A stretch of DNA of 64,000 bases from Verticillium longisporum (taxonomy: Eukaryota; Ascomycota; Sordariomycetes; Glomerellales; Plectosphaerellaceae), in NCBI GenBank assembly GCA_019188255.1, contig JAETXT010000015.1, forward strand, positions 310,001 to 374,000, in the 5' to 3' direction. Shown piece after piece: positions 13,386 through 24,581 of this stretch. The position numbers were made by a program, and so were the translations under genes. How positions within the stretch are numbered: the stretch's first letter is position 1; each line of letters starts with the position of its first letter. Under the pieces are notes generated by a model that worked only from the letters and a program-made list of their open reading frames with translations, did no database searches and was not told where the DNA came from.

Positions 13386-13602
13386 CAGGTCTGAGGCGCC
13401 CCTCCCCCTTGCGAGTGCGCGCGCAGATGCAGACACGCGCACACACACACACACACACCCCTATTCTTCCCATCCCGTCTCCTGCCCTGCCCTGCTCTGC
13501 TCTGCCCAGCCCAGCCCAGCCCAGCCCAGCCCTCCGTCACCTCCCGTCCAGTCCTTTCGTCACTCTCCCCCTTTTCTTGGCGCGCGTTCGTTCGTTCGTT
13601 CG
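13354..13602. repeat. Cluster of four different microsatellites
   Basis: Within 250 bases: (GCCA)7 at 13354-13383, (CA)9 at about 13440-13458, (CCCAG)n at about 13504-13531 and (TTCG)4 at 13586-13602. No gene is supported across them. Confidence 0.9.
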
Positions 13603-14715
13603 CTCTGCCGCTGCCCGACGGGGGCGTGGCCGTGGCGTCCCGGTCGAGAGCGGGGGCCGTGGGAGCTAGAGGAGGGGGTGAAGGGGGCGCGGCAGGGCGT
13701 GGAAAAGGGAACAGCATAGCTCGCTGGGGCAAAAGAGGACAAAACAACGAAAGCCAAGTCTTCCCTGGTCGGGGCGTGCCTCTCCCGTACGTCATTCGTC
13801 CCTGGTGAACGTCACTGCCAGCCCCGACCAGAGACGATCTGCTTCTTACGCCGGGTGGACGATCTGTTTCTGCTGCCGGGTGGACGAGGTGATTGGTACT
13901 GGTGGTGATTCCTAGCACCATGTGCAAAAATAGGTAGATAATGACGAGTGAGGTGGATGGTCTGGGCTGGGGCATCAGGAAAGGGGGGGCGAGATCCTGC
14001 TTTTCCTGGTGGGTTACTTACTAGGAGGCGTCTGTCTTGCCTTGGATGGATTCCAGTTGTGGAACTGAGCATCGTTGCAGATGGGCGATGCGGTAAAGGA
14101 AACGAGAAAAAGCCATCAGACGACGGGGACCGGACACGAAAAGGGGCAACTGGAAGACGGCGACGGACATCACACGAACAAGTGTACGGGGTGAACCAGA
14201 AAATGAAAAAGGATAGGCTTATACCAGATGGAAGAAGAACAAAGCGCCGAACGCTCTCGTGATGTGTCCATTTCCCTCCGCTCTGGCTACCTACCTAGAA
14301 ATGCCCAGCCGATGTTTCCCATCCTTCCGCGCCTTTCCTTTACGCTTTTCGAATCCAACCGTGTCGCGACGAGACGCAGGCAGGCGAGCAGCAGAACCAA
14401 AACCAAGGGGGAGAAAAAGACAAAAGCAAGCAGATCAAAAAATGCTGTGGATGGTATCGTAGACGCAACAGATGCAGCAAAAGAAGAAGAAGAAGAAAAA
14501 GAGAAAGAGAGCACAAGATCGTCGTACACCCCAGGCCCAGATCCAGATTCAAGTTCAGGGTCGTCGACGACCCGAATCTTTGCCCTGTCTGTCCATGCTA
14601 ACCCGCAACCCTCAAGATTGTGGATCCTATTACATCCTCCACCATGTGTTCCCCGTGGGGAGGAAGGGCTTGTCTTCACCTGTGAGCCATACCGCGACGA
14701 AGGCGAACCCCCAAT

Positions 14716-17700
14716 TTATAGTCGTCCGTGGCGCGCTTTGAAGATGGCAACCTTGTCGTCGTAGAATAGGATTTCACGCAGGCGCAGGCGCGGCCTGGCC
14801 CCGACGTGGTCCGCCTCACGGAACGAGTCTGCGTCGGAGTCGCTGGAGCCAAGCGACGCCTCGGACTGCGAGTCATCAACATCGACCGCGCTCGCTGCGT
14901 CGTTGGCGTTGCCTGCACCACCACCGCCAGGCCCATCCTCGTTCTCGTCTTCTGATGTGTCGACCTGGCTCGCATCCTCGTCATCGTCGCTCGCGTCCTC
15001 TTCGTCGTCGTCGGCGGCCTCGTCGCCACCTGAACCGTGCTGACCTGGGACGACGTGGCCGCTACCAGGCGCGCCTGCTTCAGCCGTGGGGTCCGTGGTG
15101 GCGACGCCGTGCGTGGACGAATCGAGGGGTTTATTCTCGAGAATCTCAAAGCACTTCTTGCCAATGCCAACGTAGCAGAGCTGGATCTCTGGGCGCAGCG
15201 AGATGATGTCCACGATCTGCAGGGCGAGCTCCCGGGGTCGTAGTTGCCCGCTGCGTGGTCTGCTATTTTTGGAATGTGCAGGGAGCGCAACTGCGGCAGA
15301 CCGATGAGGCGTTGGAGGAGCGTGTGCTATTTTTGTGTGAGCAAGCAGTTTCATCCAAAGGTTAGAAAGGGAAGGGGGGCGTAAAACCGCCCGAAGAATA
15401 GCCCAACGTACCCAGTCGCGATACTGCAGAGACATGGACAGCTCTCTCAGGCTGACCATGCGTCCGCTCGTCATGTAAAGGAGCATCTCTGTGGTGGCGG
15501 TCCAGTTGAGCCATCGGAAACTCTCAGGCAGGTTGCCGTGGGGGCCTTGTATTCAGAGCTGTCGAGGAGGACCTTGCGAAGACTAGAGCGGTGGCGTTTG
15601 ATGGCGCCCTTGAAGATTTGCGAGATGGTCACAGCCGGAGGTACAGACCGCCGCCTGTCTTGGAGGAAAAATACTTCAAGACTGTTCGGTTCCAGGGTAT
15701 CTTTGATAAAGTTGATGAGAGGCAGTGATGCCATGTCCGTGTGGATCTTTTTTACGTTGAGATGGTATTGTACTCGAGTCACCGGCCAGGGCTTGGGAGA
15801 GCTGCCATTTTCGTGACCTGACGTCACTGGAGGCGTCGGTTGGAATTGCTTGCGGAGGACCTTCCACAGGGTCTCGTGTTGAGCGCACTCCAAAATGGTC
15901 AAGCTCGTGAGGACAGTCCAGTCGATTGCCTTTGTGCAGACCTGGATCGATAGGGGCACGCGCTCCAATTCCAGTGTTTTGAGCTTCAGCTTGCCGTCGA
16001 GTCGTTTCCTTATTGTCTGGTCGTCATTCGACCGTTGTAGCTGCTCACGATGCGGTGCTGTAGAGGTCCGGGGTCCATGCTCCGTCGTCGAGGCTGTTCC
16101 AGGAACGTGGTCAACAGGCGAAGGGCTCGAAAGGTTCATGTCCGCTGCTTCGTCGGCGGCGGACACGGGGCTCGGTTCGTCACCACCCTGGACAGCGACA
16201 TCTTGGTGATGGCCAGTGGGCGCGGCATCATCGTCAACGACTGTAGCAGCGTCGGGCACGGGCGCAACAGCTTCGAGACTGGCCGGTGCGAGGGCGCTTT
16301 TGGCCCTGGATTTGGATGCAGACTTTCTGCGAATGTCGTAGATCTTGCCTACCAGCACCCCCAGGACACCGCCCAACCTGCGATCGCCGATTGTGCTCTC
16401 GCCAGGCCAGCGCGCATTGTGGTCGACCTGGTGCAAGCCCGGCCCATCCCACGTCTGGACAAAGTCGGAGTGTGCCGCCTTGGCGGAGATGCCCACGCGC
16501 AGCTCCTCCAGATTCTCGTGCGAGTTACCGATGGCAACAGCGAGCTCGTCGAGATAGGAGAGCTCATCAATGTCGAGGACAGACAGACTCTTCAACGGTG
16601 GCAGGACACTGAACGTCGGAAACTCGACACGGCTTTCGGCGAAAGGGATAGGCGCCCTGGGCCGAGGATGTGATGCCGTCGACGGAATGAGAATGCCGAT
16701 AGGCGTCAAGGTACTGCCGATGGGCACGACGCCCTGTGTCTCTATGGACGAGCTGGGGCTGGTCGAGGACGAGGCGGCCGAGGCATCGGCGTTGTCGTGC
16801 CAGCGCACCCAGACGCGCTCGAGTTTGGACTGCTCATTCGGATCGCGATCCTGGATGGAGGCCAAGGCCATGAAGATGTCGGAGAGGACGCCGGTGGGCA
16901 TGTCCCAGACAAAGGTCTCGAGGCTTGCCATCTTGGCGACGGCCAGGGCGCCGAGGGTTCCCAGCATCTTGCCGCTCTCCTTGGTAATCATGTACTCGGC
17001 GACCCAGTCGTCGGGGCCATTGCCCAAGGAGAACTTTTTGATGTATCGAGCGTAGTCGTTGTGCAGGCGTGCCATGGGAGGCAGTCCGCCGCTGCGGTTC
17101 GGCGAGAACATCTTCTGGGCGCGCACGGCAAAGTTGCTGCCCAGACAGAGGGTTGACAAGCCATAGGTGAGGGCATCAACGCTTTTGGAATCAGATTGGG
17201 CAAGCTGGGTGGCGTCAGGCCACACGATATCGAAGCGAGAGTAGATGTGTGGAACGGCGAGATTGTGGAGGGTCGAATTCGTCAAGGCGAGGGAGGTCAG
17301 ATCGTTTGTATGTGTGATCTGGGCGAACGAATGAGAAGCGTCAGCAAACACGGCGCTGCATGGTGCATTGGGAAAGACGGGGTTCTTCTGGGAAAAGGGA
17401 AGGAGACGGGTTTCTTCTGGAAAAGGCAAGGAGACGGGTTTCTTCTGGAAAAGGCAAGGAGACGGGTTTGTTCTGGGGAAAAGGGAAGGAGAAGGATAGA
17501 GCATGGGGAAGGGGGACGGGCAAGCGACATACCTCGTTGACAATCAGCCGCAATATGTCAAAGGGCAGCTCGAGCAGGGTCAATCGACCGGTGCGCCTCG
17601 AGACGGCACTCCATTCCTCCTCTTTGCCTTTGAGCAGCTTGCGCAGGGCCATGGCGGCTTCTTCTCTGGGATTTGGCAGGAGCTGGGCGTCGCCCTGGGA

Positions 17701-17838
17701 GGGTGGGCGTTGCTCGTCGGGTGCCGTTGGTGGTACGACATCGGTCGCGTGTAACAGTGATGACGGGTCGTGGGCCGGGGGCTGATCGGGACACTGGGAA
17801 GACGTCGCCGTGGCCATCATGGGTGGACGGGAGCTCAT
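14716..17838 (-). CDS. F-box/leucine-rich-type protein gene, interrupted by two apparent 1-nt frameshifts
   Basis: An F-box protein would serve as substrate adaptor of an SCF ubiquitin ligase; the substrate is unknown. Exons on the minus strand are 17838-17533, 17318-15412 and 15326-14716; the introns are 214 nt (GTATGT) and 85 nt (GTACGT, with CTAAC). The F-box lies at the end of exon 1, around LTLLELPFDILRLIVNEV, and continues into exon 2 (NDLTSLALTNS). Long leucine-rich sequence follows (SLVVL-like blocks near 16560, LRELSMSLQYRDW near 15430, LRSLHIPKIADH near 15270), then an acidic Asp/Glu tract near the C-terminus. The frame breaks twice, each time as if one C were missing from a short C run: near 15540-15546 (between SSEYK and LPESFRWLNW) and near 15234-15240 (between GNYDP and RELALQIVD). 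Both sides of each break look protein-like, and no intron fits. With both bases counted back the protein would be about 941 residues. Either the sequence has errors here or the gene is a recent pseudogene. Confidence 0.8.
17379..17492. repeat. 28-nt minisatellite inside intron 1 of the F-box gene
   Basis: Four tandem copies: 17379-17407 (29 nt, slightly diverged), 17408-17435 and 17436-17463 (identical to each other), and 17464-17492 (diverged). The plus-strand unit begins GGGTTTCTTCTGG and ends AAGGAGAC. The array fills more than half of the 214-nt intron and explains why this intron is longer than the others in the window. Confidence 0.95.
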
Positions 17839-18198
17839 GCTCTTGGGTCAATTGCGGAGGGTAGTATGGATCGGGACTTTGGTCGAAGGGGGAGAGGTCC
17901 CCAGGAGAGAAGAAGTTTGGTGATGCTGAGAGTGAAGGTCTCGTCGTCGTTCGGGGGGAAGGGTATACGGCGGCGACGGGGCGGGAATGAACGATGAACC
18001 AGAATACGTGATACAGAAGAAGAAAAGCTGTGGTTGTGATTGTCGGTTGACTGTTCTTGTCCGTCCGACGCGGGCTGGAAAGGGCGAGGATCAAGCAGGC
18101 GATGATGGGACTCGCAGGTTCAGGTCGAAACCTAAGGTACCTTACCTAGGTCAGGTAGGTAGGCAAGAGAGAGAGGGTTCAAGCTCGTGTTCGCGGTT

Positions 18199-18520
18199 GT
18201 GCTCGTGCTCGTGCTCGTGCTGGCGACGGGCGAACCTTGTGGCTGGGGAGACAGGGCGTTCGGTTTGGTGGTGCTTCTCGAAATGGACGTTCAGTCACCT
18301 CAGGTTGAGATGGGTTGGGGTCAGGGAGCCCGGTCCCGTCATCGGCGTGCCTTGTCTCGCAAGGGTGCGCGGTGCGTGGTGCTTGGTGCTTGGAGGTGCT
18401 TGGTGCTTGGTGGTGCTTCCGGCCAGTGTGCACAGCGTGCAACATGCGGCGTGCAGCGTGCAGTTGCAGTTGTGGTGCTGTTGCTGTTGCTCTTGCTCTT
18501 GCTGTTGCTGTTGAGGCTGC
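18199..18520. repeat. Low-complexity hexamer repeats
   Basis: (GTGCTC)n at about 18199-18220, GGTGCTT-type repeats at about 18363-18420 and TTGCTG/TTGCTC repeats at about 18475-18515. Chance frames over them give poly-Leu/Val or poly-Gln/Ser. Confidence 0.85.
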
Positions 18521-19063
18521 GACGGGGCCAGCAGAAGGCGCATCCAGACTCCAGAAGCGTCCAGGCAGTTGCGGTGGGCCACGGTGGGTCCACCCAAGGC
18601 CGGCACACCGAGACACTAAGGCGGCCAGGGGACCTGCCTTGCCTGCCTCCCAGGTAGGGGTGCTACGCTGGGGTGCCACATCACACCCTATCATTGGGTG
18701 CTGGGGGGTCAAGTGGACTCGTGCCAGGCCGTCTCCGGACGTCCCGCTTCTGCTGGCACGGGCTGGCACGGGCTCACATGGGGGCGGATGCCACTCCACC
18801 CCAAGAGCGTATTCAGCGGGGGGGTTCAGCTTCCAGAGTGCCTTTCTTCAGCTGGAACCAGCACGATGGGTGTGAGACTGCCGAGCAGCGTGTGCCTTGG
18901 ACTGACTCGACGACTACACAGGTACCGGTCTGCTGGTTCGATTTTCCGACCTCCTTTGTCTGCCCATTATCGAGATGCTCATCGCAGGAATGGATGTAAC
19001 CATGGCACGAGAGAGCATGTGCCTACAGTCCTACCTTGCTAAGTATAGCCCGACAGTACCAGC

Positions 19064-19122
19064 CTAGGGAGGTAGGTAAGGCAGATACCTAAGGTAGGTA
19101 AGGCAGATACCTAAGGCAGGGT
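19064..19122. repeat. Perfect 22-nt duplication within a CCTA/TAGG motif patch
   Basis: Positions 19071-19092 and 19093-19114 are identical; the unit begins GGTAGGTAAGGC and ends GATACCTAA. It belongs to the dispersed TACCTAGGTA-type family seen at many intergenic sites of this window. Confidence 0.9.
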
Positions 19123-19991
19123 AAGTAGGCGCCTGTGGAAAGAAGACAGGTACCCACCGACCGCTCCCGTCGTCCCCAGCGTCCAGTGCCCCAGCACCCC
19201 ACCCCCTGGAATGGGCGCTGTGACATGTCTCTTCAACGCGAGGTGCTGGCTGGAGAGCAGCCGTGGATAGGTAAGGTACCCAGACGATGAAGTGACAGAC
19301 AGCCTTCAACAGGACCCCATGATCATCACCAATCTGAAGCTCCCCACATCGGCTCTCGCGCCCAGCTGGCCCTCCAGGACCTGGTGAGAGTAAGCCGGCG
19401 CAAGCCTCATCTTCAGAGTTCAATGTCCGTTTCAGGATCGACAGCCAAGTCGCGACGCAGCCAAGTGCCGTGCTCAGATGAACCCGATCAGCGAATACTG
19501 CCAAGGACATGTGACTGAATGATGGCCTCCATGAAGACGGATTTTTTTGCCCACTGGACATGCCATGGGCATGCACCATTTGAGTAGAGCACATAGCAAG
19601 AATAGAGTCGCAAAGGTCGCAAAGCGATCTAGGCACCTTGCCTCTGGGGTCCTCGCATCAAAGTTGAACCCACCGAGGCCTGCATCGGGCCGGCGCCATG
19701 CCCGTGAGTGACTCCCCCGTCATCACAGCGGTACGTACCCGCCCTACACGCAGCGTGCACCGGGCAGGCGTGCATCATCAGGTGCCAGGCGACGACCAGC
19801 CCCTCCATCTCTGCCTCCTCCGCCTCTGATGCCTCAATCGCACCCATCACGACTCTGAACACACAAACTGTCCTCCACGTCATCGTCAGTCAAATCGACC
19901 TGCTGGCCTGTTCTCAACTGAGCCAAGCTTGACTCCCCACGCCGTCTCGTCACCAGCTCGAACCACGTTGCTGTCGCCCCCGATCCACCCA

Positions 19992-19997
19992 TATATA
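19992..19997 (+). promoter_or_regulatory. Possible TATA box of PKR1
   Basis: TATATA about 335 bases before the PKR1 start codon, in otherwise GC-rich DNA and followed by a C/T- and A-rich leader. The position is plausible, but there is no transcription-start evidence. Confidence 0.35.
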
Positions 19998-20332
19998 CCT
20001 TGGGCAGCAAAAACCAGGCAGCCTCGCGCCTAGCATCGCATCGCATCGCATCACACTTGCATCTCTCGCGCACGACAACCTCAGCCCCTCTTCTCCCTTT
20101 GGCGGATCTCCCGCAGCCCTCCGATAAAGCGAGCCACGAAGGACCCCCCCTACACAACACCGTTCGACGGAAACGTTTACACCACATCAGCACGCAGCGA
20201 CCACCTTGTCCCGCCGACAAACGCCCCCGCCGACAAACGCCCCCGCCGACCTCCTCGCTTCCCGACAGACCCGACCTCCTCGTCGCCTTTGTCGCCCTGT
20301 CGCTCAACATCCCACGCCCCACGCCGCCCATC

Positions 20333-20878
20333 ATGGCCTCCTTCGCCGAGAACCTCTGGAACTCAGTCTTCACCCCGGGCACAACACCAACCCTCCTGTA
20401 CGCCACAAACGCCAGCTTCGCCGCCCTCCAGCTGACCCTCCTCGCCCTCCTCGCCGCCACCCGCTCCATCCACTTCATCGTCCTCTCCTTCCTCTGCGCC
20501 GGCCTCTGGCGCGCCATCAACTGGTTCGCCGCCGAGCTGGCCATCGCCCAGGCCCGCGAGGCCGCCGACAACGACAGGGCCGCCGCGCCCGGAGGACCAG
20601 CCGATACCCCGGGCGGCGGCGGCGGCAGCAGCAGCAGCGACGACGACACCGAGGTCGACACAGCCGTCGACCAGGCCGTGCGCTCGCGCAAGACGGCCGG
20701 CAGCGCGAGCAGGGAGGTCGAGGTCGAGGGGTCTGCGGCCGGCGAGCTAAAGCAGCGATCCGCTGCCGCTGCCGCTGCCGCTTCCGGACCGGCATCGGCG
20801 GCGGGGACGCAGTCGAGCGCGAGCACCGAGGACGAGTGGGAGAAGGTTTCGGAGAACGAGAACGAAAAGGATAAATAG
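20333..20878 (+). CDS. PKR1: V-ATPase assembly factor Pkr1-like ER membrane protein
   Basis: 181-residue protein matching the Pkr1 family, which in yeast resides in the endoplasmic reticulum and helps assemble the V0 sector of the vacuolar H+-ATPase. The start ATG (context ATCATGG) gives the family-typical N-terminus MASFAENLWNSVFTPGTTP. Two closely spaced hydrophobic segments follow at about residues 20-65 (LQLTLLALLAATR and FIVLSFLCAGLWRAINWF). The rest is a low-complexity hydrophilic tail: poly-Gly/Ser, an Asp-rich patch, an Ala-rich patch, and an acidic end finishing in KDK. The yeast protein is shorter (about 120 residues), so the tail is an extension. The frame stays open for 111 codons upstream, but that part is Pro/Arg/Ser-rich and is taken as leader. 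It is intronless. The family call is strong; the role of the tail is unknown. Confidence 0.9.
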   Translation: MASFAENLWNSVFTPGTTPTLLYATNASFAALQLTLLALLAATRSIHFIVLSFLCAGLWRAINWFAAELAIAQAREAADNDRAAAPGGPADTPGGGGGSSSSDDDTEVDTAVDQAVRSRKTAGSASREVEVEGSAAGELKQRSAAAAAAASGPASAAGTQSSASTEDEWEKVSENENEKDK

Positions 20879-21455
20879 ATCCGACGCTTGTTGTCGAGAG
20901 AGAGAGGGAATGATGCACGCATGGCGTCTTCCTCTCGTTCTCTCCACGGCAGTGGTGCTTTCTGTTTCCCCCCGTTGCGCAGCGCCTCGCCTTTTCGAGA
21001 TACCCCCAGCCTAGACACCCTCTGACGTCAGGACGCTTCAACATGCGGCGATGCGCGCTCCTCTTTCTCCTTCCTTTTCTGATTTACATGTTCCATGGTG
21101 GAGGCGGGAGCATTTGTTTTTATTTCAGTGACCGCGACGAGAGTGTTTGGCGCTACGACTTTTGGGAGGTAGAGAGGGAGAGAGAGAGAGGCGGCAGGAA
21201 GCGGGCTACAGTACATATCGATATCAAGTCCACTCGTTTAGCGAGACAATGTCAAGGATTTATGCCTTAGAAATTCCATCCATGTTGCTTGCTTGGTCTT
21301 CTTTCCCGAGATCTATCCAGCGACTCCCAACTCCGTATATAGGTAGGTACAAGATTGTGGCATGCACACGGTCCCGTCCGTGTATAACCAGTGCTCAAAT
21401 TTCTAGTACATGTCACTCCATCTTTACTTGACGTCTGTCCCAAAATGCATCTACT
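20879..21455. other. Convergent 3' regions of PKR1 and the sugar transporter
   Basis: 577 bases between two stop codons facing each other. It contains GAGAGA tracts (20896-20906 and 21174-21192) and a TATAGGTAGGTAC patch near 21337. No gene is seen. Confidence 0.6.
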
Positions 21456-23344
21456 TCACAGATATCGCAACCTCGACGTGGCGTATGCGGCGCCGAGCGC
21501 AGAGATGGCGCCGATGAAGAGACATACGGCAATGGCGTTGGGCCCGTCAGTGTCATGATGCTCAGCGGGATCGGCCCCCTTGGCAAGCTCAGGGCTCTTG
21601 CCGGGCTCGAGGATCGTAAAGACGATGGTGCTGATGAAGGTACCAATAAACTGCGGCAACGTTGAGTAAATGTTGAGGATACCGAAATAGATGCCCGACA
21701 GTTCGCCCGTTGACGATGAGGCGCCGGGCGTGTCAGACCCGTGCTCCAGATGCAGAGCGTGGTCTGCGTTGATGGCTGGCAGCTCAATGTCATCGGCGTT
21801 GGACAGGCGGCGGTAGGCTGGGCCGCCAGCCTCTGTGGCGCCGCTGAGCTTGTTGACCTCGACGCCGAGAAAGGTGACGGGCGCCCACATGGCAATGGTC
21901 CAAGGGAGTCCGCAGATGACGACGAGGAAAGTGGCAAATCGGAAACTGGCGGCGAAGGGAGCCATGAACATGGCGCTCGCAAACATGAGGTGGCCGGCCA
22001 TCCAGACGGTCATGAGGTCGGGCTTGCGCTTGCTGAACTTTTCTGCGAGGGTAGCCAGCCCTTGGGGCGGGCGGGCCGTGTACTTCTCGTCGTCTGGTGA
22101 CTTTGTGATCATGGGCAGGAGCCAGGCGCCAATGAGGGTGACGGTGGAGTAGATGACGAGGGCGGTACTGCCGATGCGACCGACATCGCCGAGCATGTCT
22201 TTGGAGTTCTTTGCCTCCTCGGGCGCATCGTAGCGGAAATACGTCTCGCCGACCCAGGTCGCGCTGTAGAAGAGAAAGGGGAACCAGCCAATCCACGCCC
22301 AGAACTGTGCCCAGCAGATGGCCTGGATACGTGGGGGCAGGTTGAGCAGCGTGGACCAGATCTGGCTGAAGACCTTGAAACGGCCGACAGGCTTGCGAGA
22401 GTCTGGTCGGGTTGAGATGAGCACCCTCTCGGTGACGGCCCAGCAGGACACGCCCGAGGAGAAGAGTATGAAGAAGGTGGCGATCAGGGTCAGTTGCTTA
22501 AACTGCGTGTCTCCAAGCGTCGTCCCCAACATGCCTACGAGGTCGATGGCGCCCGCTCCATACCCCATCATGTGGCCCATGGCGGACATTCTGCTGGCTG
22601 CGTCAAGTTAGCTACGAGGCCAGGAGCTATATTTGACTTTGGAGGGGCTGGGGATCACTTACACCATGCCGCACCGGCTTGTTGTTTCTCGATGGGTAAA
22701 GTGTCGACGATCAGGCTCCTGGCGCAGGACATGACTGGGCACCTGGTCAGTTCATGCTGTCCTCGGGATGCAATGGGGTCAACTCACCGGCATTGATAGC
22801 AAAGTCGACGGCATAGATTGCCAGGACGGCAAGCGTTATCGTGAAGCCGCGGGCAGACTTCTCGTCAGCAACGAAAAAGCCCACAATTTCCTGGGTAAAG
22901 CCCAGAACGATCATGCTCAAGGCGGCAATCATCGAGCCCATGACGATGAAAGGACGTCGGCGACCCCATTTTGAGGTGGACTGATCAGCAATGACGCCAA
23001 CAATAGGCTGAACAATGAGTCCCGACAGAGGCCCAGCAATCCACACCAGCGAAGTATTGCTCTTGGTGAGGCCAAGGTTCAGGAGATATGGTGTGCAATC
23101 TGGATTCGCAGGGTCAACATGTGATCTACTGAAAAAGAGGCGCCAGGTTCGCGCGATGCTTGCTACTCACAGGTCATCTCCACTCCCCATGTGAAGCTGT
23201 GGATGACGGGTCAATGCTAGCTGTGGCCACGGCACGCGACCTGGGTTCCACCTACGTGATGCCGATGGCGTTGAAGGTCAGGAGAACCATGCGCATCGCC
23301 TCGGAGCTCCCCTTGATATGGGGCTGCCCCACCCATGTCGACAT
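21456..23344 (-). CDS. Sugar transporter of the GPH (SUT/sucrose-type) family, MFS superfamily
   Basis: Plasma-membrane proton/sugar symporter by family; sucrose or another alpha-glucoside is the likely substrate, but this is inference. Exons on the minus strand are 23344-23256, 23196-23171, 23099-22788, 22734-22663 and 22597-21456. The four introns are 59, 71, 53 and 65 nt; one exon is only 26 nt. Joined, they give 546 residues with about 12 hydrophobic spans. Family marks are FTWGVEMTYCTPYLLNLG in the first span, the loop SKWGRRRPF between early spans, SLIVDTLP and MGHMMGYGAG. The N-terminus is uncertain: the ATG at 23344 (MSTWVGQP) is the first in frame, but the frame is open for another 99 codons upstream without an ATG and includes a repeated Arg-Asp tract, so an extra 5' exon is possible. 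The gene is divergent from HIS1. Confidence 0.88.
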
Positions 23345-24079
23345 TTCTGCGAATCCCTCCTCGCGTATCGATCGATTGATTGTCGGCGCCCCGTCGATGA
23401 CCTCGCCGGCGTGCCGGTCAATGTCGCGGTTGCGGTCGCGGTCGCGGTCGCGGTCGAATTCGAGGTTGAGGCTGGATGGGCGGCGCGTGGGTCCCACGTA
23501 TCCACCAGGATTGCTAGTCGCAGGTGATGGGTGCCAGTCGTCAGCAAAGTCCGGATTCGAATCGGTGTCGGGTTGGCCGTTGCTCGACTGCGACGGGGTG
23601 AGATGGGCGTCGAATGTCCTCCCGAGTCGACACGGAGGCAATGAGCGTCACTGGAATCTGCGTCTCGGGCGACTGTAGGAATCAGAGTTGAGTTTGAGGT
23701 CGAGGCTCGCGTCGGAAACGCAGCAGCCATGGCGGGAGGGTGGAGCTCCCGCAGCTGCCAGTTCAGGTGTCCGTGCCGTAATTCTTTCAGGAGCGCTTCA
23801 CATCTAGCAAAGCACCCATGACGCGGCCGAATCAACCAATCTCCCGGTCTTGTTCGCGTTGGACAATTGCGTGACAAACGAGTTGCAGGTGAAAGCCGAC
23901 ATTGGTTCGAAAGAACACGGGTCGAGGAAGCGAAAACGTTATTGGACGATGTACATAGTAGTGTATACTATGTAGCTGTTGTACGGGATACTATAGGGGG
24001 GGCGATTGGGGTCCGTCATTGACTTTGAGGTCTTGGTAGCCACGCACCAAGGTTCGGCGGTATGCTACAGTCAGGTAAC

Positions 24080-24111
24080 ATAGGTACCTACCTACCTAGG
24101 TACCTACCTAG
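24080..24111. repeat. TAGGTACCTA-type motif patch
   Basis: TAGGTACCTACCTACC is followed directly by TAGGTACCTACCTA, an imperfect tandem and inverted arrangement of the same 10-mer. It is a member of the dispersed intergenic motif family. Confidence 0.85.
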
Positions 24112-24581
24112 TTGGGGAGGGGTTGAGGCGGGCCCAGATGAAGGTCCTATTGTCTTTGGAAGGGGGATTCAAAGACACGCAAATGGCGTGTGCAACAGTA
24201 CCGACATGAGGTACCTAGGATGTCATGGTAGATGCTGTCGCCTGGAAGCGCTGTCGCCTGGAGGAAGAGGGCGGGTTCGTCCTTCTGGGCCTTCAGTGGT
24301 AGGTGCTTTCAGCAGGCACTTCAGGCTTAGGTAACGTACAAGTAACCCGGGTTCGTCTGGTCGATGCCTACAGAGCACCGTAGGAAACTGCCGGCCGTCA
24401 CCGATTCGGAGTGCCCCGCGGCGGTCCACTGTGTCCACCTCACATTGAGGGCGAAGAGAACTATTGCCCCGCCATCGATCAATCAAGCTCCGACATAGGC
24501 CAACGTGTCTCGGTCTTTTGGGGGGGAAGGGCTTAGGGGGGCACTACCACAGATTCTTCCTCAAGTCGGTGCTAACGAGAT

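Larger units (their letters stand above)
4035..14715. other. 10.7-kb stretch with no supportable gene
   Basis: Upstream of the C2H2 gene (about 4035-5500) the minus strand is strongly pyrimidine-rich, as expected for a long fungal 5' leader and promoter. The rest has many short overlapping frames in all six registers but none with recognisable domains, plausible splicing or a consistent composition. It carries several simple and tandem repeats, listed separately. From about 14200 to 14715 the sequence is probably 3' untranslated DNA of the F-box gene. A non-coding RNA, or a gene of many tiny exons, cannot be excluded by eye. Confidence 0.5.
17839..20332. other. Intergenic region between the F-box gene and PKR1 (divergent)
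   Basis: Holds the upstream regions of both genes. It contains CCTTACCTAGG-type motif patches at about 18132-18165 and 19064-19122, simple-sequence DNA around 18199-18520, and a (GCATC)n stretch near 20033-20053. Long frames here (for example 19064-19636 on the minus strand) have no domain and fall in repeat-rich sequence. No gene is supported. Confidence 0.6.

Noticed and set aside
13307..13975. 222-codon minus-strand frame
   Set aside because: Runs through four microsatellites that stay open by chance; composition is repeat-driven.
19834..21018. 394-codon minus-strand frame
   Set aside because: Antisense shadow of PKR1; poly-Ala/Ser/Arg content reflects the complement of its low-complexity tail.
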